64,000 nt of DNA from Pseudomonas viridiflava (GCF_900590885.1 NZ_UUON01000004.1:662821-726820); one strand, 5' to 3'. Counted from the stretch's first letter, positions 16,633 to 31,323 are shown. Notes: generated by a model not told the origin, from the sequence alone. Program-made: numbers and translations.

Positions 16633-19600
16633 TTAGTTCACCCACACGCGAGCGTTGCGGAACATGCGCATCCAGGCGCCGTCTTCGTTCCACTCTTCGG
16701 GGCGCCACGAGTTCTGCACGGCGCGGAATACACGCTCCGGGTGCGGCATCATGATGGTCACGCGGCCGTCACGGCTGGTGAGGCCGGTGATCCCGCGCGG
16801 CGAGCCGTTCGGGTTGGCCGGGTAGCTCTCGGTGACCTTGCCGTGGTTGTCGACGAAACGCATCGACACACAACCGGACAGGTCGGCTTCCAGCAAGGCT
16901 TCTTCGCTGGCGAACTCGGCATGGCCTTCACCGTGGGCGATGGCGATCGGCATGCGCGAACCGGCCATGCCTTGCAGGAAGATCGAGTTCGACTCCTGCA
17001 CCTGCACCATGGCCACACGGGCTTCGAACTGCTCGGAACGGTTACGCACAAAGTGCGGCCAGAACTCGCTGCCCGGGATCAGTTCGCTGAGGTTGGACAT
17101 CATCTGGCAACCGTTGCACACACCCAGGGTGAAGCTGTCGTTGCGCTCGAAGAAGCCCTGGAACGCGTCGCGGGCACGGCTGTTGAACAGCGCCGACTTG
17201 GCCCAGCCTTCACCGGCACCCAACACGTCGCCGTAGGAGAAACCACCGCAAGCCACCAGGCCTTTGAACTCGTTGAGATCAACGCGACCGGCGAGGATGT
17301 CGCTCATGTGCACGTCGATCGCATTGAAGCCGGCGCGGTCGAACGCCGCCGCCATTTCTACCTGGCCGTTGACGCCCTGCTCACGCAGCACGGCAACCTG
17401 TGGGCGGATGCCTTTCTTGATGTACGGCGCGGCGATGTCCTGGTTGACGTCGAAGCTGAGCTTGGTGCTCAGGCCCGGGTTGTCTTCTTCCAGGATCACG
17501 TCGAATTCCTGCTCGGCGCAGTCGGCGTTGTCCCGCAGGCGTTGGATCTGGTAGCTGGTCTCGGCCCACTGGCGTTGCAGCAGGCGGCGTTGGCCGGCGA
17601 ACACGGTGTCGCCATTGAACGAGATGTTGATCTCGCCGTTGTTGATCGGCTGGCCGATCACGGCAACGCAGTCGTCCAGGCCGGCGGCGCTGAATTGTGC
17701 GAGTACATCCGGGGTAGCGTCCTGGCGAACCTGGATCACTGCACCCAACTCTTCGTTGAACAGGATGCCGTTGATTTCGGAAGCATCCTCGGCAACGCTG
17801 TCGAGCACGATGTTCAGGCCACAGTGACCGGCGAAGGCCATCTCTACAACACTGGTGAGCAAGCCGCCATCGGAACGGTCGTGGTAGGACAGCAGGTGGC
17901 CATCGGCGTTGAGACCCTGGATCACGGCGAAGAAGGCTTTGAGGTCTTCGGCGTCATCGACGTCCGGAGCCTGCTTGCCGAGCTTGCCATGGGTTTGCGC
18001 CAGGATGGATGCGCCCATGCGGTTCTGGCCACGGCCCAGGTCGATCAGGATCAGGTCGGTGGTGCCCTTGTCCATGCGCAGTTGCGGGGTCAGGGTTTGG
18101 CGGATGTCGGTGACCGGTGCGAAGCCGGTGACGATCAGCGACAGCGGCGAAGTAACGGTTTTGTCGACGCCGTCATCGTTCCAGCGGGTGGCCATGGACA
18201 TCGAGTCCTTGCCCACCGGAATGGTGATACCCAGCTCCGGGCACAGCTCCATGCCGACCGCTTTTACCGTGTCGTACAGGCGTGCATCTTCACCCGGGTG
18301 GCCGGCAGCGGACATCCAGTTGGCCGACAGTTTGATATCGGACAGCTTGCCGATGCGCGACGCGGCGATGTTGGTGAGGGTTTCACCAATGGCCATGCGG
18401 CCCGACGCCGGAGCGTCCAGCAGGGCCAGCGGCGTGCGCTCGCCCATGGCCATGGCTTCACCGGTGTACACGTCGAAGCTGGTGGCGGTGACGGCAACGT
18501 CGGCCACCGGCACTTGCCATGGGCCAACCATTTGGTCACGGGCCACCAGGCCGGTGATGGTGCGGTCGCCGATGGTGATCAGGAAGCTTTTGCTCGCCAC
18601 GGCCGGGTGGTGCAGCACGCGTTCGATGCTGTCGGCCAGTTCGAGTGTGCTTGGGTCGAAGTCATCGCCCAGCTCGGCTTCACGAACTGCCGAGCGGTGC
18701 ATGCGCGGGGCTTTGCCCAGCAGCACTTCGAGCGGCATGTCGACCGGGCTGTTGCCGAAGTGGCTGTCGGTAACCGTCAGCTGCGGTTCGGCAGTGGCTT
18801 CGCCGACCACGGCAAACGGGCAGCGCTCGCGTTCGCAGATGGCCTGGAAGCGCGCGAAGTCTTCAGGGCCCACGGCCAACACATAACGTTCCTGGGATTC
18901 GTTGCTCCAGATTTCGTGCGGGGCCATGCCCGGCTCGTCGTTTGGAATGTTGCGCAGTTCGAAACGGCCACCACGGTCGCCATCGTTGACCAGTTCCGGG
19001 AAGGCGTTGGACAAACCGCCGGCGCCGACGTCGTGGATGAAGCTGATCGGGTTCTTGTCACCCAACTGCCAGCAACGGTCGATGACTTCCTGGCAGCGAC
19101 GCTCCATTTCCGGGTTTTCGCGCTGTACGGAAGCGAAGTCCAGATCGGCCGAGCTGGTGCCGGTGGCCATGGAAGAAGCGGCGCCGCCGCCCAGGCCGAT
19201 GAGCATGGCCGGGCCGCCGAGCACGATCAGCTTGGAGCCGACCAGGATCTCGCCTTTCTTCACGTGTTCTTCGCGGATGTTGCCCATGCCGCCGGCCAAC
19301 ATGATCGGCTTGTGGTAACCGCGCACTTCATCGCCACGCGGGGTGGTGATGGATTGTTCGAAGGTACGGAAATAACCGGTCAGCGCCGGGCGCCCGAATT
19401 CGTTGTTGAACGCGGCACCGCCCAGTGGGCCTTCGATCATGATGTCGAGGGCGGTAACAATGCGCTCTGGTTTGCCGTACGGCACTTCCCACGGCTGTTC
19501 GAAGCCCGGGATCTGCAGGTTGGACACGGTGAAACCGGTCAGGCCCGCCTTGGGCTTGGCGCCACGGCCAGTCGCGCCTTCGTCACGGATTTCGCCGCCG

Positions 19601-20529
19601 GAACCTGTAGCTGCGCCCGGGAACGGGGCAATCGCGGTCGGGTGGTTGTGGGTTTCAACCTTCATCAAGATGTGCACCGGCTCCTGCACCGCGCCGTACT
19701 GGCGGGTTTCAGGGTCCGGGAAGAAGCGGCCGGCCACGGAGCCGACGATCACCGAGGCGTTGTCCTTATAAGCCGACAGCACGCCTTCGCTGTGCATCAC
19801 GTAGGTGTTCTTGATCATGCCGAACAGGCTTTTTTCCTGGCTCTGGCCGTCGATGTCCCAACTGGCGTTGAAGATCTTGTGACGGCAGTGCTCGGAGTTG
19901 GCCTGGGCGAACATCATCAATTCGATGTCGTGGGGGTTGCGCTTCAAGCCGTTGAAGGCGTCGACCAGGTAGTCGATTTCGTCTTCGGCGAGGGCCAGGC
20001 CCAGTTCGGTGTTGGCCTTCTCGAGGGCGGCGCGGCCGCCGCCAAGCACGTCAATCGCGGTGAGCGGCTTGGGCTCGGCGTGGCTGAACAGGCCGGCGGC
20101 CTGTTCGAGCTGGCTGACGATGATCTGGGTCATGCGGTCGTGCAGGCTGCTGGCGATCAGCTCGGCGTCAGCGTCGCTGAACTGGCCAGCCACGTAGAAG
20201 GCGATACCGCGCTCCAGGCGCTGGATTTTTTCCAGGCCACAGTTGCGGGCGATATCGCTGGCCTTGCTCGACCAGGGCGAGATGGTGCCGAACCGCGGCA
20301 GAACCAGGAACAAGCGGCCGGTCGGCTCTTGAACGGGAACGCTGGGGCCGTACTTCAGAAGGCGTGCGAGCACTTGCTGTTCGTCGGCGGTCAACACGCC
20401 GGTAACGTCGGCGAAGTGAGCAAATTCAGCATACAGGCCTGTAACAGCTGGAACCTTCTGGCTCAGTTGCTCAAGGAGTTTGCTGTGGCGAAAGGCAGAA
20501 AGGGCAGGAGCGCCGCGCAGGATCAACAT
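16633..20529 (-). CDS. purL: Phosphoribosylformylglycinamidine synthase
   Basis: This 1,298-residue single-chain FGAM synthase carries out the fourth step of purine synthesis, using glutamine and ATP to convert FGAR to FGAM. The large gammaproteobacterial form has an N-terminal PurS-like region, two AIRS-type ATPase halves and a C-terminal class I glutaminase with its nucleophile in [10 protein letters not shown] and the GEGHAEF motif. The ATG at 20529 ([13 protein letters not shown]) is the family start; a longer frame upstream has no homologous content. It diverges from mltF across 287 bp in which I find no convincing binding site. Confidence 0.96.
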   Translation of the reverse strand: MLILRGAPALSAFRHSKLLEQLSQKVPAVTGLYAEFAHFADVTGVLTADEQQVLARLLKYGPSVPVQEPTGRLFLVLPRFGTISPWSSKASDIARNCGLEKIQRLERGIAFYVAGQFSDADAELIASSLHDRMTQIIVSQLEQAAGLFSHAEPKPLTAIDVLGGGRAALEKANTELGLALAEDEIDYLVDAFNGLKRNPHDIELMMFAQANSEHCRHKIFNASWDIDGQSQEKSLFGMIKNTYVMHSEGVLSAYKDNASVIVGSVAGRFFPDPETRQYGAVQEPVHILMKVETHNHPTAIAPFPGAATGSGGEIRDEGATGRGAKPKAGLTGFTVSNLQIPGFEQPWEVPYGKPERIVTALDIMIEGPLGGAAFNNEFGRPALTGYFRTFEQSITTPRGDEVRGYHKPIMLAGGMGNIREEHVKKGEILVGSKLIVLGGPAMLIGLGGGAASSMATGTSSADLDFASVQRENPEMERRCQEVIDRCWQLGDKNPISFIHDVGAGGLSNAFPELVNDGDRGGRFELRNIPNDEPGMAPHEIWSNESQERYVLAVGPEDFARFQAICERERCPFAVVGEATAEPQLTVTDSHFGNSPVDMPLEVLLGKAPRMHRSAVREAELGDDFDPSTLELADSIERVLHHPAVASKSFLITIGDRTITGLVARDQMVGPWQVPVADVAVTATSFDVYTGEAMAMGERTPLALLDAPASGRMAIGETLTNIAASRIGKLSDIKLSANWMSAAGHPGEDARLYDTVKAVGMELCPELGITIPVGKDSMSMATRWNDDGVDKTVTSPLSLIVTGFAPVTDIRQTLTPQLRMDKGTTDLILIDLGRGQNRMGASILAQTHGKLGKQAPDVDDAEDLKAFFAVIQGLNADGHLLSYHDRSDGGLLTSVVEMAFAGHCGLNIVLDSVAEDASEINGILFNEELGAVIQVRQDATPDVLAQFSAAGLDDCVAVIGQPINNGEINISFNGDTVFAGQRRLLQRQWAETSYQIQRLRDNADCAEQEFDVILEEDNPGLSTKLSFDVNQDIAAPYIKKGIRPQVAVLREQGVNGQVEMAAAFDRAGFNAIDVHMSDILAGRVDLNEFKGLVACGGFSYGDVLGAGEGWAKSALFNSRARDAFQGFFERNDSFTLGVCNGCQMMSNLSELIPGSEFWPHFVRNRSEQFEARVAMVQVQESNSIFLQGMAGSRMPIAIAHGEGHAEFASEEALLEADLSGCVSMRFVDNHGKVTESYPANPNGSPRGITGLTSRDGRVTIMMPHPERVFRAVQNSWRPEEWNEDGAWMRMFRNARVWVN

Positions 20530-20579
20530 CTTCGGGACAGCCTCGGGAAGGGGGTGTGCTTTGAGGCCGTGCATTCTAG

Positions 20580-22277
<1,698 letters not shown>

Positions 22278-22294
22278 GAACACCATAGAACCAA

Positions 22295-22321
22295 TGTGGG
22301 AGGGGGCTTGCTCCCGATGGC
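22295..22321 (+). repeat. Single REP element
   Basis: One arm of the REP family, GTGGGAGGGGGCTTGCTCCC, without an inverted partner nearby. It lies just after mltF. The remainder of the gap to 22460 holds no recognisable feature. Confidence 0.8.
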
Positions 22322-22460
22322 AGAGTGTCAGTTGTCACATAGGTTGACTGACGCCGCGGCCATTGTCGTAATTGTTGCATTCCGCTGGCCGGTACTTGGC
22401 GCTAAGGTTCTGCCCCACCAAGAGGGGCATCATCGACCCTTTGCCGATACCGAGCCGACC

Positions 22461-23084
22461 ATGAAAAAACTACTCCCCCCACTCCTCGCGGCGCTGCTGC
22501 TGAGCGAGAGCGCCCTTGCGTCCGCAGCCTCTGCCACCGACCTGAACATCCGTGGCCGCATCACCCCGAGCGCCTGCCAGCCCAGCCTCACCAACGGCGG
22601 AGCCATCGATCACGGTAAATTGGCGGCCAAGGACCTGAACGTTGAAGACATCACGATCCTGCCCGAGCACCGCCTGCAATTGAGCCTCCACTGCGAAGGC
22701 GCCACGCTGCTGGCCATGACCACCGTCGATAATCGAGCAGGCTCCTCAACGGTGCCCAGCCTCCACGGCCTGGGCCTGATCAACGGCACGGAAAAACTCG
22801 GCTACCTCGCCTTGAGCCTGGTGGACCCGGTCAGCGACTCCGGGCAGATGCGAACCATCATGTCCACCAACAACGGCGCTACCTGGCGCTCCGGCAGCAA
22901 CTTGACCCATGCGGCATTGCTCGCCGTGACCGGCGCGAACAACCCAAGCAACGTGCCCGCCGCCATCACCACGCTGGATGCTGTCGTGGTGTATTACACC
23001 TACATCGCCCCCGCTAAAACGCTGACTCTGACCGAAGAAGTGCCCATCGATGGCCACGCTACGTTGCAGGTGAAATACCTGTAG
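22461..23084 (+). CDS. DUF1120-domain exported protein
   Basis: A 207-residue protein with a clear signal peptide (MKKLLPPLLAALLLSESALA) followed by a DUF1120 domain. Family hallmarks are the ITPSACQPSLTNGG region and a second cysteine in LSLHCEGAT, which probably form a disulfide, plus a beta-rich C-terminus ending in HATLQVKYL. DUF1120 proteins resemble fimbrial subunits and often lie in chaperone-usher clusters, but here there is no usher or chaperone and the gene stands alone. Function unknown. ATG 22461 is chosen for the signal peptide; the frame is open upstream to 22296, through part of the REP element. Confidence 0.8.
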   Translation: MKKLLPPLLAALLLSESALASAASATDLNIRGRITPSACQPSLTNGGAIDHGKLAAKDLNVEDITILPEHRLQLSLHCEGATLLAMTTVDNRAGSSTVPSLHGLGLINGTEKLGYLALSLVDPVSDSGQMRTIMSTNNGATWRSGSNLTHAALLAVTGANNPSNVPAAITTLDAVVVYYTYIAPAKTLTLTEEVPIDGHATLQVKYL

Positions 23085-23106
23085 ACCCGCGCCTGAGAAC
23101 GCGCAT

Positions 23107-23146
23107 AAAAAAGCCGCTTGTCTTCAACAGACAAGCGGCTTTTTTT
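23107..23146. terminator. Bidirectional terminator between DUF1120 gene and guaA
   Basis: Perfect 11-bp stem AGCCGCTTGTC / GACAAGCGGCT with A run before and T run after, so it can stop the converging transcripts from both sides. Confidence 0.93.
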
Positions 23147-23175
23147 GTGCCTTAGCGGCTAACCCTTAGAAGGGA

Positions 23176-24753
23176 TCACTCCCACTCAATCGTCGCCGGC
23201 GGCTTGCTCGACACGTCATAAGTAACGCGCGAAATACCTTCGATCTCATTGATGATACGGCCGCTGACGGTTTCCAGCAGTTCGTATGGCAGGTGTGCCC
23301 AGCGGGCGGTCATGAAGTCGATGGTTTCTACGGCACGCAGGGCCACGACCCACGCGTAGCGACGGCCATCGCCTACAACGCCAACGGATTTCACTGGCTG
23401 GAACACTACGAAGGCCTGGCTGACCTTGTGGTACCAGTCGGCTTTGCGCAGTTCTTCGATGAAGATGTGGTCGGCGCGACGCAGCAGGTCGGCGTATTCC
23501 TTCTTCACTTCACCGAGGATGCGCACGCCCAGGCCCGGGCCCGGGAATGGGTGGCGGTAGACCATGTCGTACGGCAGGCCGAGTTCCAGGCCCAGACGGC
23601 GGACTTCGTCCTTGAACAGTTCGCGCAGCGGTTCTACCAGCTTGAGGTTCATTTCCTCAGGCAGGCCACCCACGTTATGGTGGGACTTGATCACGTGGGC
23701 CTTGCCGCTCTTGGCGCCGGCCGACTCGATCACGTCGGGGTAGATGGTGCCCTGGGCGAGGTACTTGATGTTGTCCAGTTTGTTGGACTGGGCATCGAAG
23801 ACGTCGATGAAGGTGCGGCCGATGATCTTGCGTTTCTTCTCTGGGTCGGACTCGCCGGCCAGGTTGTTGAGGAACTGGTCCTCGGCGTTGGCGCGGATCA
23901 CTTTGACGCCCATGTTCTCGGCGAACATGGCCATCACTTGCTCACCTTCGTGCAGGCGCAGCAGGCCGTTGTCGACGAACACGCAGGTCAGCTGGTCGCC
24001 GATGGCTTTGTGCAACAGCGCAGCAACTACCGACGAGTCAACACCGCCGGACAGGCCGAGCAGCACGTTGTCGGTACCGACTTGGGCACGTACGTTGGCG
24101 ATGGCGTCTTCAGCGATCTTCGACGGGGTCCACAGGGCTTCACACTCGCAGATGTCGAGGATGAAGCGCGACAGGATGCGCCCGCCTTGCTTGGTGTGGG
24201 TCACTTCCGGGTGGAACTGCACGCCGTAGTAACGACGCTCGTCGCTGAACATGCCGGCGATCGGGCAGCTCGGGGTGCTGGCCAGGATGTGGAAGTCTTC
24301 CGGCATCTTGGTGACCTTGTCACCGTGGCTCATCCACACGTCGAGGCCGAACAGGCCATCGGCGTCGACGTGATCTTCGATGCCGTCCAGCAGGCGGCTC
24401 TTGCCGACCACGTCCACACGGGCATAACCGAATTCACGCAGTTCGGAACCTTCAACCTTGCCGCCCAGTTGCTCGGCCATGGTTTGCATGCCGTAGCAGA
24501 TACCGAAAACAGGTACGCCCAGGTCGAACACGGCTTGCGGGCAACGCGGGCTGTTGGCTTCGTGCACGGACTCGGGGCCACCGGCGAGGATGACGCCTTT
24601 AGGTGCGAATTCGCGGATCGCTTCGTCGTCCATGTCGAACGGATGCAGTTCGCAGTACACGCCGATTTCACGCACGCGGCGGGCGATCAGTTGGGTGTAC
24701 TGGGAACCGAAGTCGAGGATCAGGATGCGGTGGGCGTGAATGTCGAGGGCCAT
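23176..24753 (-). CDS. guaA: GMP synthase (glutamine-hydrolysing)
   Basis: A 525-residue enzyme converting XMP to GMP with glutamine and ATP. The N-terminal glutaminase domain has the nucleophile C86 in GICYGMQ and the histidine-glutamate pair in FHPEV. The ATP pyrophosphatase P-loop [14 protein letters not shown] follows at about residue 235, then the C-terminal dimerisation domain ending in PPATIEWE. It lies 80 bp downstream of guaB, and the two form the usual guanine nucleotide operon. Confidence 0.97.
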   Translation of the reverse strand: MALDIHAHRILILDFGSQYTQLIARRVREIGVYCELHPFDMDDEAIREFAPKGVILAGGPESVHEANSPRCPQAVFDLGVPVFGICYGMQTMAEQLGGKVEGSELREFGYARVDVVGKSRLLDGIEDHVDADGLFGLDVWMSHGDKVTKMPEDFHILASTPSCPIAGMFSDERRYYGVQFHPEVTHTKQGGRILSRFILDICECEALWTPSKIAEDAIANVRAQVGTDNVLLGLSGGVDSSVVAALLHKAIGDQLTCVFVDNGLLRLHEGEQVMAMFAENMGVKVIRANAEDQFLNNLAGESDPEKKRKIIGRTFIDVFDAQSNKLDNIKYLAQGTIYPDVIESAGAKSGKAHVIKSHHNVGGLPEEMNLKLVEPLRELFKDEVRRLGLELGLPYDMVYRHPFPGPGLGVRILGEVKKEYADLLRRADHIFIEELRKADWYHKVSQAFVVFQPVKSVGVVGDGRRYAWVVALRAVETIDFMTARWAHLPYELLETVSGRIINEIEGISRVTYDVSSKPPATIEWE

Positions 24754-24787
24754 GAAGTCAGTCTCGTCTAATGAATCAGAAACAACT

Positions 24788-24808
24788 CGGGGCTGAAGAA
24801 CAGCCCCG
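24788..24808 (-). other. Stem-loop between guaB and guaA
   Basis: Perfect 8-bp stem CGGGGCTG / CAGCCCCG with a 5-base loop and no T run after it on the minus strand. It is therefore more likely an mRNA-stabilising or processing hairpin than a terminator. Confidence 0.55.
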
Positions 24809-24833
24809 GTTACTTAACATTTTGCTGGAAGCT

Positions 24834-26956
<2,123 letters not shown>

Positions 26957-26984
26957 GGGAGTCCTGCGGTGTGGCTGCTGACGC

Positions 26985-27079
26985 CATCGGGGGCAAACCC
27001 CCTCCCACATTTGGAGTGTGTTCACAATTCCAACTGTGGGAGGGGCGGTGCGACGATTCGACTTGCCCCCGATGAGGCC
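26985..27079. repeat. REPIN with one long-loop REP variant
   Basis: Standard left arm at 26985-27009 (with AACCCCC instead of AGCCCCC) and right arm at 27035-27079 carrying the same inserted CGGTGCGACGATTCGACTTG as at 10334. It fills the gap between the zinc-ribbon gene and the TauE/SafE gene. Confidence 0.85.
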
Positions 27080-27115
27080 CTAAAGCCTGGCAGCTTAATC
27101 CCTGAAAAAACCAGG

Positions 27116-27883
27116 TCAAGTACTCAAATACCGCCCAATCAACGCAAGCCCGCTGGCCAGCACCAACCACGTCACCAACCGTACAAACGCCTCCCGCGAC
27201 ATGCGCATGGTCAGCCTGCGCCCACACCACAACCCCAACGCCATCGCCGGCAGCAAACACAGCGCCAACATCAACAGCGGCCAATCTGCATACACCCCGG
27301 CGATCAGAAACAGGCTCAGGCGCACCACCGTGCTGCAACTGATCAACGCGCTCTGCGTGGCGCGCGCCGCGTCCTTGGGCAAACGACTGTTGAGGTAAAT
27401 CGCGTACAAAAAACCGCCACTGCCGAACAACGCCCCAAACAACCCGCCCACCGTGCCCATGGGCACCGACCACCCCGTGGCGAGCTGCGTGGGACGGGCT
27501 TTCACCGCCAGGCTGTAAATTGCATAAGCGCTGATAAACAGCCCCATCAACAGCAACAACAGGTCCGAATGCAGGTTGAGCAAGAACACCACGCCCAGCA
27601 TGCAGCCAATCGCCATGCAGGGCAGCAGTCGCAGCAGCTCCGGTTTGTTCACCTCGCGTCGCGATTGCAGCAGGTTGCCAAACGCCGCGACAAAATCCAG
27701 CAGCACCAGCAGCGGGATGATTTTCGACAGCGGCATAAACAGGATCAGGACCGGCCCCGCCACCAGCGCGGTACCAAATCCGGCGATGCCGAACACGATG
27801 TAGGCAACCACCACACCCACGCCGATCACCAGCCAATCCACCGCGCCAAACGACCATTGACTCATCAGCTCAACCGGGCTCAT
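27116..27883 (-). CDS. TauE/SafE-family (TSUP) membrane transporter
   Basis: A 255-residue integral membrane protein with about eight hydrophobic segments and the family's glycine-rich first repeat (GIAGFGTALVAGPVLILFMP) and second repeat (GTVGGLFGALFGSGGFLYAI). The TSUP family exports or imports sulfite, sulfoacetate or related organosulfur and carboxylate anions; the substrate here cannot be predicted. It is divergent from the LysR-type gene that starts 99 bp away, which is a likely regulator by position. Confidence 0.87.
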   Translation of the reverse strand: MSPVELMSQWSFGAVDWLVIGVGVVVAYIVFGIAGFGTALVAGPVLILFMPLSKIIPLLVLLDFVAAFGNLLQSRREVNKPELLRLLPCMAIGCMLGVVFLLNLHSDLLLLLMGLFISAYAIYSLAVKARPTQLATGWSVPMGTVGGLFGALFGSGGFLYAIYLNSRLPKDAARATQSALISCSTVVRLSLFLIAGVYADWPLLMLALCLLPAMALGLWCGRRLTMRMSREAFVRLVTWLVLASGLALIGRYLST

Positions 27884-27982
27884 GGGTTATTCCTTGTAAG
27901 AGATGACCATCACTTTAGCCATTGGCGAGGGTTGCGACTAATATCTTCAAAGCCCTCCACCTATCTCGAAAAGGCATGACGT

Positions 27983-28873
27983 GTGATCTCCACCCGCCAA
28001 CTGCGTTATTTCGTTGAAATCGCCGACAGCGGCAGTTTCAGCGCCGCCGCCGAGCGTTTGTTTGTCGCCCAGTCCGCCCTGAGTCGGCAGATCAAGGAGC
28101 TGGAAACCCAGCTGCAAACCCCGCTGTTCCAGCGCACCGCGCGCCAGCCACGTTTGACCGCTGCCGGTGAAGCCTTCTACCCGCGGGCGCGCAACCTGCT
28201 GAGCGAACTGCTTAAGGCCAGTGAAATGGCGACTCAAGTGGGCAACGGCCAACTCGGCACCCTGCGCCTGAGCCATTCGAGCACCGTGCCGATGAGCGGC
28301 CTTTTATTGCAAGGCATCGGCACCTGGCTGCAGCGCTGCCCCGGCGTGTCGATGGACATCGCCAAACTGTCCTCCGAAGCGCAACTGGAGGAAATCGCCG
28401 AGGGCCGGCTGGACGTCGGCCTGCTGCGCTTGCCCGTGTTGCGCCAGCGCGAAGGCGTACGCGTGGTGCCTTTATATGAAGAACAAGTACTGCTGGCTGT
28501 ACCGCCCGATCACCGTTTGGCGCATAGCGACGCACCTGTCGAATTGGCGCAACTCGCTGATGAGGCGTTTATCTCGATCCCGCATCCGCAGCGCGGCGGC
28601 CTGAGTTACCTGTCAGCCGAATTGTGCATGCGCGCAGGATTTTTCCCCAAGGCTGCACGGGTGATGTCGCGCAAGACCACCCAACTGCAACTGATCCAGG
28701 CCGGCTTCGGTATTGCCTTGTTACCAAAATCCATGCAGGACATCGCCCCCGCCAACGTGCACTTTTTGCCCCTGGCCGACCCCGACTGCCTGAGCACCGT
28801 GGCCCTGGCCTGCGCCCAGGCGCCGAGCGCGCTGGTGGAGCAATTCTGCCAAACCTTGCGCGAATGCCTATAA
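27983..28873 (+). CDS. LysR-family transcriptional regulator
   Basis: This 296-residue regulator has an N-terminal helix-turn-helix (about residues 1-60; SFSAAAERLFVAQSALSRQIKELE) and a C-terminal LysR substrate-binding domain (about 90-290). The likely target is the divergent TauE/SafE gene, since LysR regulators commonly control the adjacent divergent gene. The ligand is unknown. The start codon at 27983 is a GTG followed directly by ISTRQLRYFVEIAD, the typical LysR beginning. xseA follows 10 bp later in the same direction. Confidence 0.88.
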   Translation: MISTRQLRYFVEIADSGSFSAAAERLFVAQSALSRQIKELETQLQTPLFQRTARQPRLTAAGEAFYPRARNLLSELLKASEMATQVGNGQLGTLRLSHSSTVPMSGLLLQGIGTWLQRCPGVSMDIAKLSSEAQLEEIAEGRLDVGLLRLPVLRQREGVRVVPLYEEQVLLAVPPDHRLAHSDAPVELAQLADEAFISIPHPQRGGLSYLSAELCMRAGFFPKAARVMSRKTTQLQLIQAGFGIALLPKSMQDIAPANVHFLPLADPDCLSTVALACAQAPSALVEQFCQTLRECL

Positions 28874-28883
28874 ACTGCCGCCC

Positions 28884-30263
28884 ATGATTAAAGACCCTTT
28901 TGCCCGCCTGGGCCTGGACCGCGAAGTCCTGACTGTCAGCCAACTCAACGGCCGCGCGCGGGTGTTGCTGGAAGACGTGTTCACCAATATCTGGGTTGAA
29001 GGCGAGATCTCCAACCTCGCCCGCCCGGCCTCCGGCCATGTGTACTTCACCCTCAAGGACAGCGGCGCCCAAGTGCGCTGCGCGTTGTTTCGCAACAACG
29101 CCGCGCGGGTGCGCCAGGCCTTGAAGGATGGGCTGGCGGTCAAGGTGCGCGGCAAGGTCTCGTTGTTTGAGGGCCGTGGCGACTATCAACTGATCCTCGA
29201 CACAGTGGAGCCTGCCGGCGATGGCGCGCTGCGCCTGGCGTTCGATGCGCTGAAGGAAAAGCTCAGCGCTGAAGGCCTGTTCAGTGCCGAGCGCAAGGTG
29301 CCGCTGCCGGCGCATCCCCGGCGCATCGGGATTATCAGCTCGCCGACCGGCGCGGTGATTCGCGACATCATCAGCGTGTTCCGCCGCCGTGCGCCGAACG
29401 TTGAACTGACCTTGATTCCCACCGCCGTGCAAGGCCGCGAAGCGATCCCGCAGATTGTGCGCGCGCTGAAACTGGCCGACGCACGCGGCTTCGATGCGCT
29501 GATCCTGGCCCGAGGCGGCGGTTCGCTGGAAGACCTCTGGTGCTTCAACGAAGAAGCCGTGGCCCGCGCAGTGGATGCCTGCGTTACGCCGATCGTCAGC
29601 GCCGTCGGGCATGAAACCGATGTGTCCATCTGCGACTTTGTGGCCGATGTGCGCGCCCCTACCCCCTCCGCCGCCGCTGAACTGCTGGCGCCGGACGCCA
29701 GCCACCTGGTGCGCCAGGTCGAGAACCTGCACCGGCGCCTGGTGATGCTGATGCGCAACCGCCTGAGCCACGACCGCCTGCGCCTGGAGGGCATGGCCCG
29801 GCGCCTGCGCCACCCCGGCGAGCGTCTGCGCCAGCAGGCCCAGCGCCTGGATGACCTGGACATGCGCCTGCGCCGCGCCTTCGAGCGCAGCCTCAATACC
29901 CGTCGCGAACGCCTGATCCGCCTCGAAACCCGCCTGGCCGGCCAGCACCCCGGCCGCCAACTGGCCCTGCTGCGCCAGCGCCTGGACAGCCTCGCCGAAC
30001 GCCTGCCCCGCGCCATGCGCGAAGGCCTCAAGGCGCGTCGCCTGCAACTGCAGAGCCAGGTGCAGACGTTGCAGGTGGTCAGCCCGCTGGCAACCCTCGG
30101 CCGTGGCTACAGCATCCTGCTCGACGAGCGCGGCCAGGCCATCCGCAACGCCGCGCAAACCCACACCGGCCAGCGCCTGACCGCGCGCCTCGGTGAAGGC
30201 CAATTGCAAGTGCGGGTGGAAGACAACCACCTGACACCCGTCACCCTTTCGTTACTGGATTGA
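28884..30263 (+). CDS. xseA: Exodeoxyribonuclease VII large subunit
   Basis: This 459-residue subunit of exonuclease VII degrades single-stranded DNA together with XseB, which is not in this window. An N-terminal OB fold (about 18-120; WVEGEISNLARPASGHVYFTLKD) precedes the catalytic domain with ISSPTGAVIRDI and ARGGGSLEDLWCFNEE motifs and GHETDVSICDFVAD. A long arginine-rich coiled coil follows at about 280-400. It is 3 bp from the downstream peptidase gene, suggesting co-transcription. Confidence 0.95.
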   Translation: MIKDPFARLGLDREVLTVSQLNGRARVLLEDVFTNIWVEGEISNLARPASGHVYFTLKDSGAQVRCALFRNNAARVRQALKDGLAVKVRGKVSLFEGRGDYQLILDTVEPAGDGALRLAFDALKEKLSAEGLFSAERKVPLPAHPRRIGIISSPTGAVIRDIISVFRRRAPNVELTLIPTAVQGREAIPQIVRALKLADARGFDALILARGGGSLEDLWCFNEEAVARAVDACVTPIVSAVGHETDVSICDFVADVRAPTPSAAAELLAPDASHLVRQVENLHRRLVMLMRNRLSHDRLRLEGMARRLRHPGERLRQQAQRLDDLDMRLRRAFERSLNTRRERLIRLETRLAGQHPGRQLALLRQRLDSLAERLPRAMREGLKARRLQLQSQVQTLQVVSPLATLGRGYSILLDERGQAIRNAAQTHTGQRLTARLGEGQLQVRVEDNHLTPVTLSLLD

Positions 30264-30266
30264 TCG

Positions 30267-31088
30267 ATGCCACGTCTATTTAGCCTGCTGATGCTGCTGT
30301 GCCTCGCCTTCAACGCCCAAGCCGACAGCTACATCACCCGCACCTTGAATAAACCCGTGCCCGGCGGCGTGGCTGTGGTCGAACTGGGCCCTGCGGCAGC
30401 CGCGCCCAAAGCCACCTACCAGGGCAAGCCGGTGCTGGTGGTGAAGGAGCAGGACAACTGGCTGGCGATTGTCGGCATCCCCTTGACCGTCAAGCCAGGC
30501 AACGAGCGCATCAGCAGCGGCGGGCGCACCCTGCCGTTTATCGTCGGCTACAAGAAATACCCGGAACAGCGCATCACCTTGAAAAACAAAAGCCAGGTCA
30601 ACCCCGACCCGGCGCAGCTCAAGCGCATCGAAGGTGAACTGGCGGTGCAGCTCAAGGCCTACCGCAGCTTCAGCCCCAACCTGCCGAGCAATCTGGTGCT
30701 GGACAAACCCGTGAACGGGCCGCTGTCGAGCAAGTTCGGCGTGCGCCGTTTCTTCAACGGCGAAGAGCGCAACCCCCACTCGGGCCTGGACTTTGCCGTG
30801 CCGGCGGGCACGCCGATCAAGACCCCGGCCAACGGCAAGGTGATTCTGGTGGGCAACTACTTCTTCAACGGCAACACCGTGTTTGTTGACCATGGCCAGG
30901 GCTTTATCAGTATGTTCTGCCACATGTCGGCCATCGACGTGAAAGTCGGCCAGCAACTGGTGCGCGGCGCCGTGGTCGGCAAGGTCGGCTCGACCGGCCG
31001 CGCGACCGGGCCGCATATGCACTGGAATGTCAGCCTCAACGATGCGCGAGTGGACCCGGCGATCTTTATCGGCGCGTTCCAACCCTGA
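30267..31088 (+). CDS. M23-family metallopeptidase (LytM domain)
   Basis: A 273-residue periplasmic protein with a signal peptide (residues 1-19, cleaved after NAQA). The C-terminal LytM/M23 domain has all zinc ligands and catalytic histidines: H171 and D175 in HSGLDFAVPAG, and H250/H252 in GPHMHWNV. Such enzymes cut peptidoglycan crosslinks or activate amidases. An N-terminal beta domain precedes it. It follows xseA by 3 bp. After its stop there is a perfect 9-bp inverted repeat, but no T run, so the terminator is unclear. Confidence 0.88.
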   Translation: MPRLFSLLMLLCLAFNAQADSYITRTLNKPVPGGVAVVELGPAAAAPKATYQGKPVLVVKEQDNWLAIVGIPLTVKPGNERISSGGRTLPFIVGYKKYPEQRITLKNKSQVNPDPAQLKRIEGELAVQLKAYRSFSPNLPSNLVLDKPVNGPLSSKFGVRRFFNGEERNPHSGLDFAVPAGTPIKTPANGKVILVGNYFFNGNTVFVDHGQGFISMFCHMSAIDVKVGQQLVRGAVVGKVGSTGRATGPHMHWNVSLNDARVDPAIFIGAFQP

Positions 31089-31095
31089 ATGAGTG

Positions 31096-31125
31096 AATTG
31101 CGCACCCAACAAAGGCTGCGCAATT
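31096..31125. other. Perfect inverted repeat after the M23 peptidase gene
   Basis: AATTGCGCA (31096-31104) and TGCGCAATT (31117-31125) flank a 12-base loop. Neither strand has a T run after it, so a classical terminator is unlikely; it may be an mRNA 3' hairpin or a protein-binding palindrome. Confidence 0.5.
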
Positions 31126-31245
31126 AAAACCAGCGCTCGGCGCAATCATCGCCACAAAATCTCGCCCTCAGCTGAAATAGCAAAACTTCTCTCAATTTTT
31201 CTCCACTACTTGCCATCTTTCACCCCGGCGGTTAGGGTTGAGCTT

Positions 31246-31323
31246 ATGAAAACCTCTCATACCCTCATTCAGCTCCGCCAGCACCGCAGCCTGTGCCTCG
31301 TCAGCGCACGACTGCCAGGCTGA
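31246..31323 (+). CDS. Possible 25-residue leader peptide upstream of leuA
   Basis: A short frame in the 323-bp gap before leuA, starting [10 protein letters not shown] and ending [11 protein letters not shown]. Five of the 25 codons are leucine (CTC or CTG), and the stop lies 88 bases before leuA. A weak AGGGTTGAG ribosome site precedes the ATG. Between stop and leuA a GGCCG/CGGCC hairpin can form at about 31374-31391. Leucine-rich leaders before leuA are known to work by attenuation in other proteobacteria, but here there is no leucine run and no clear terminator with a T tract, so the call is tentative. Confidence 0.35.
   Translation: MKTSHTLIQLRQHRSLCLVSARLPG

Noticed and set aside
23293..24771. 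A 492-codon open frame opposite guaA
   Set aside because: Shadow of guaA; composition is the histidine/valine-rich pattern typical of antisense frames in GC-rich genes.
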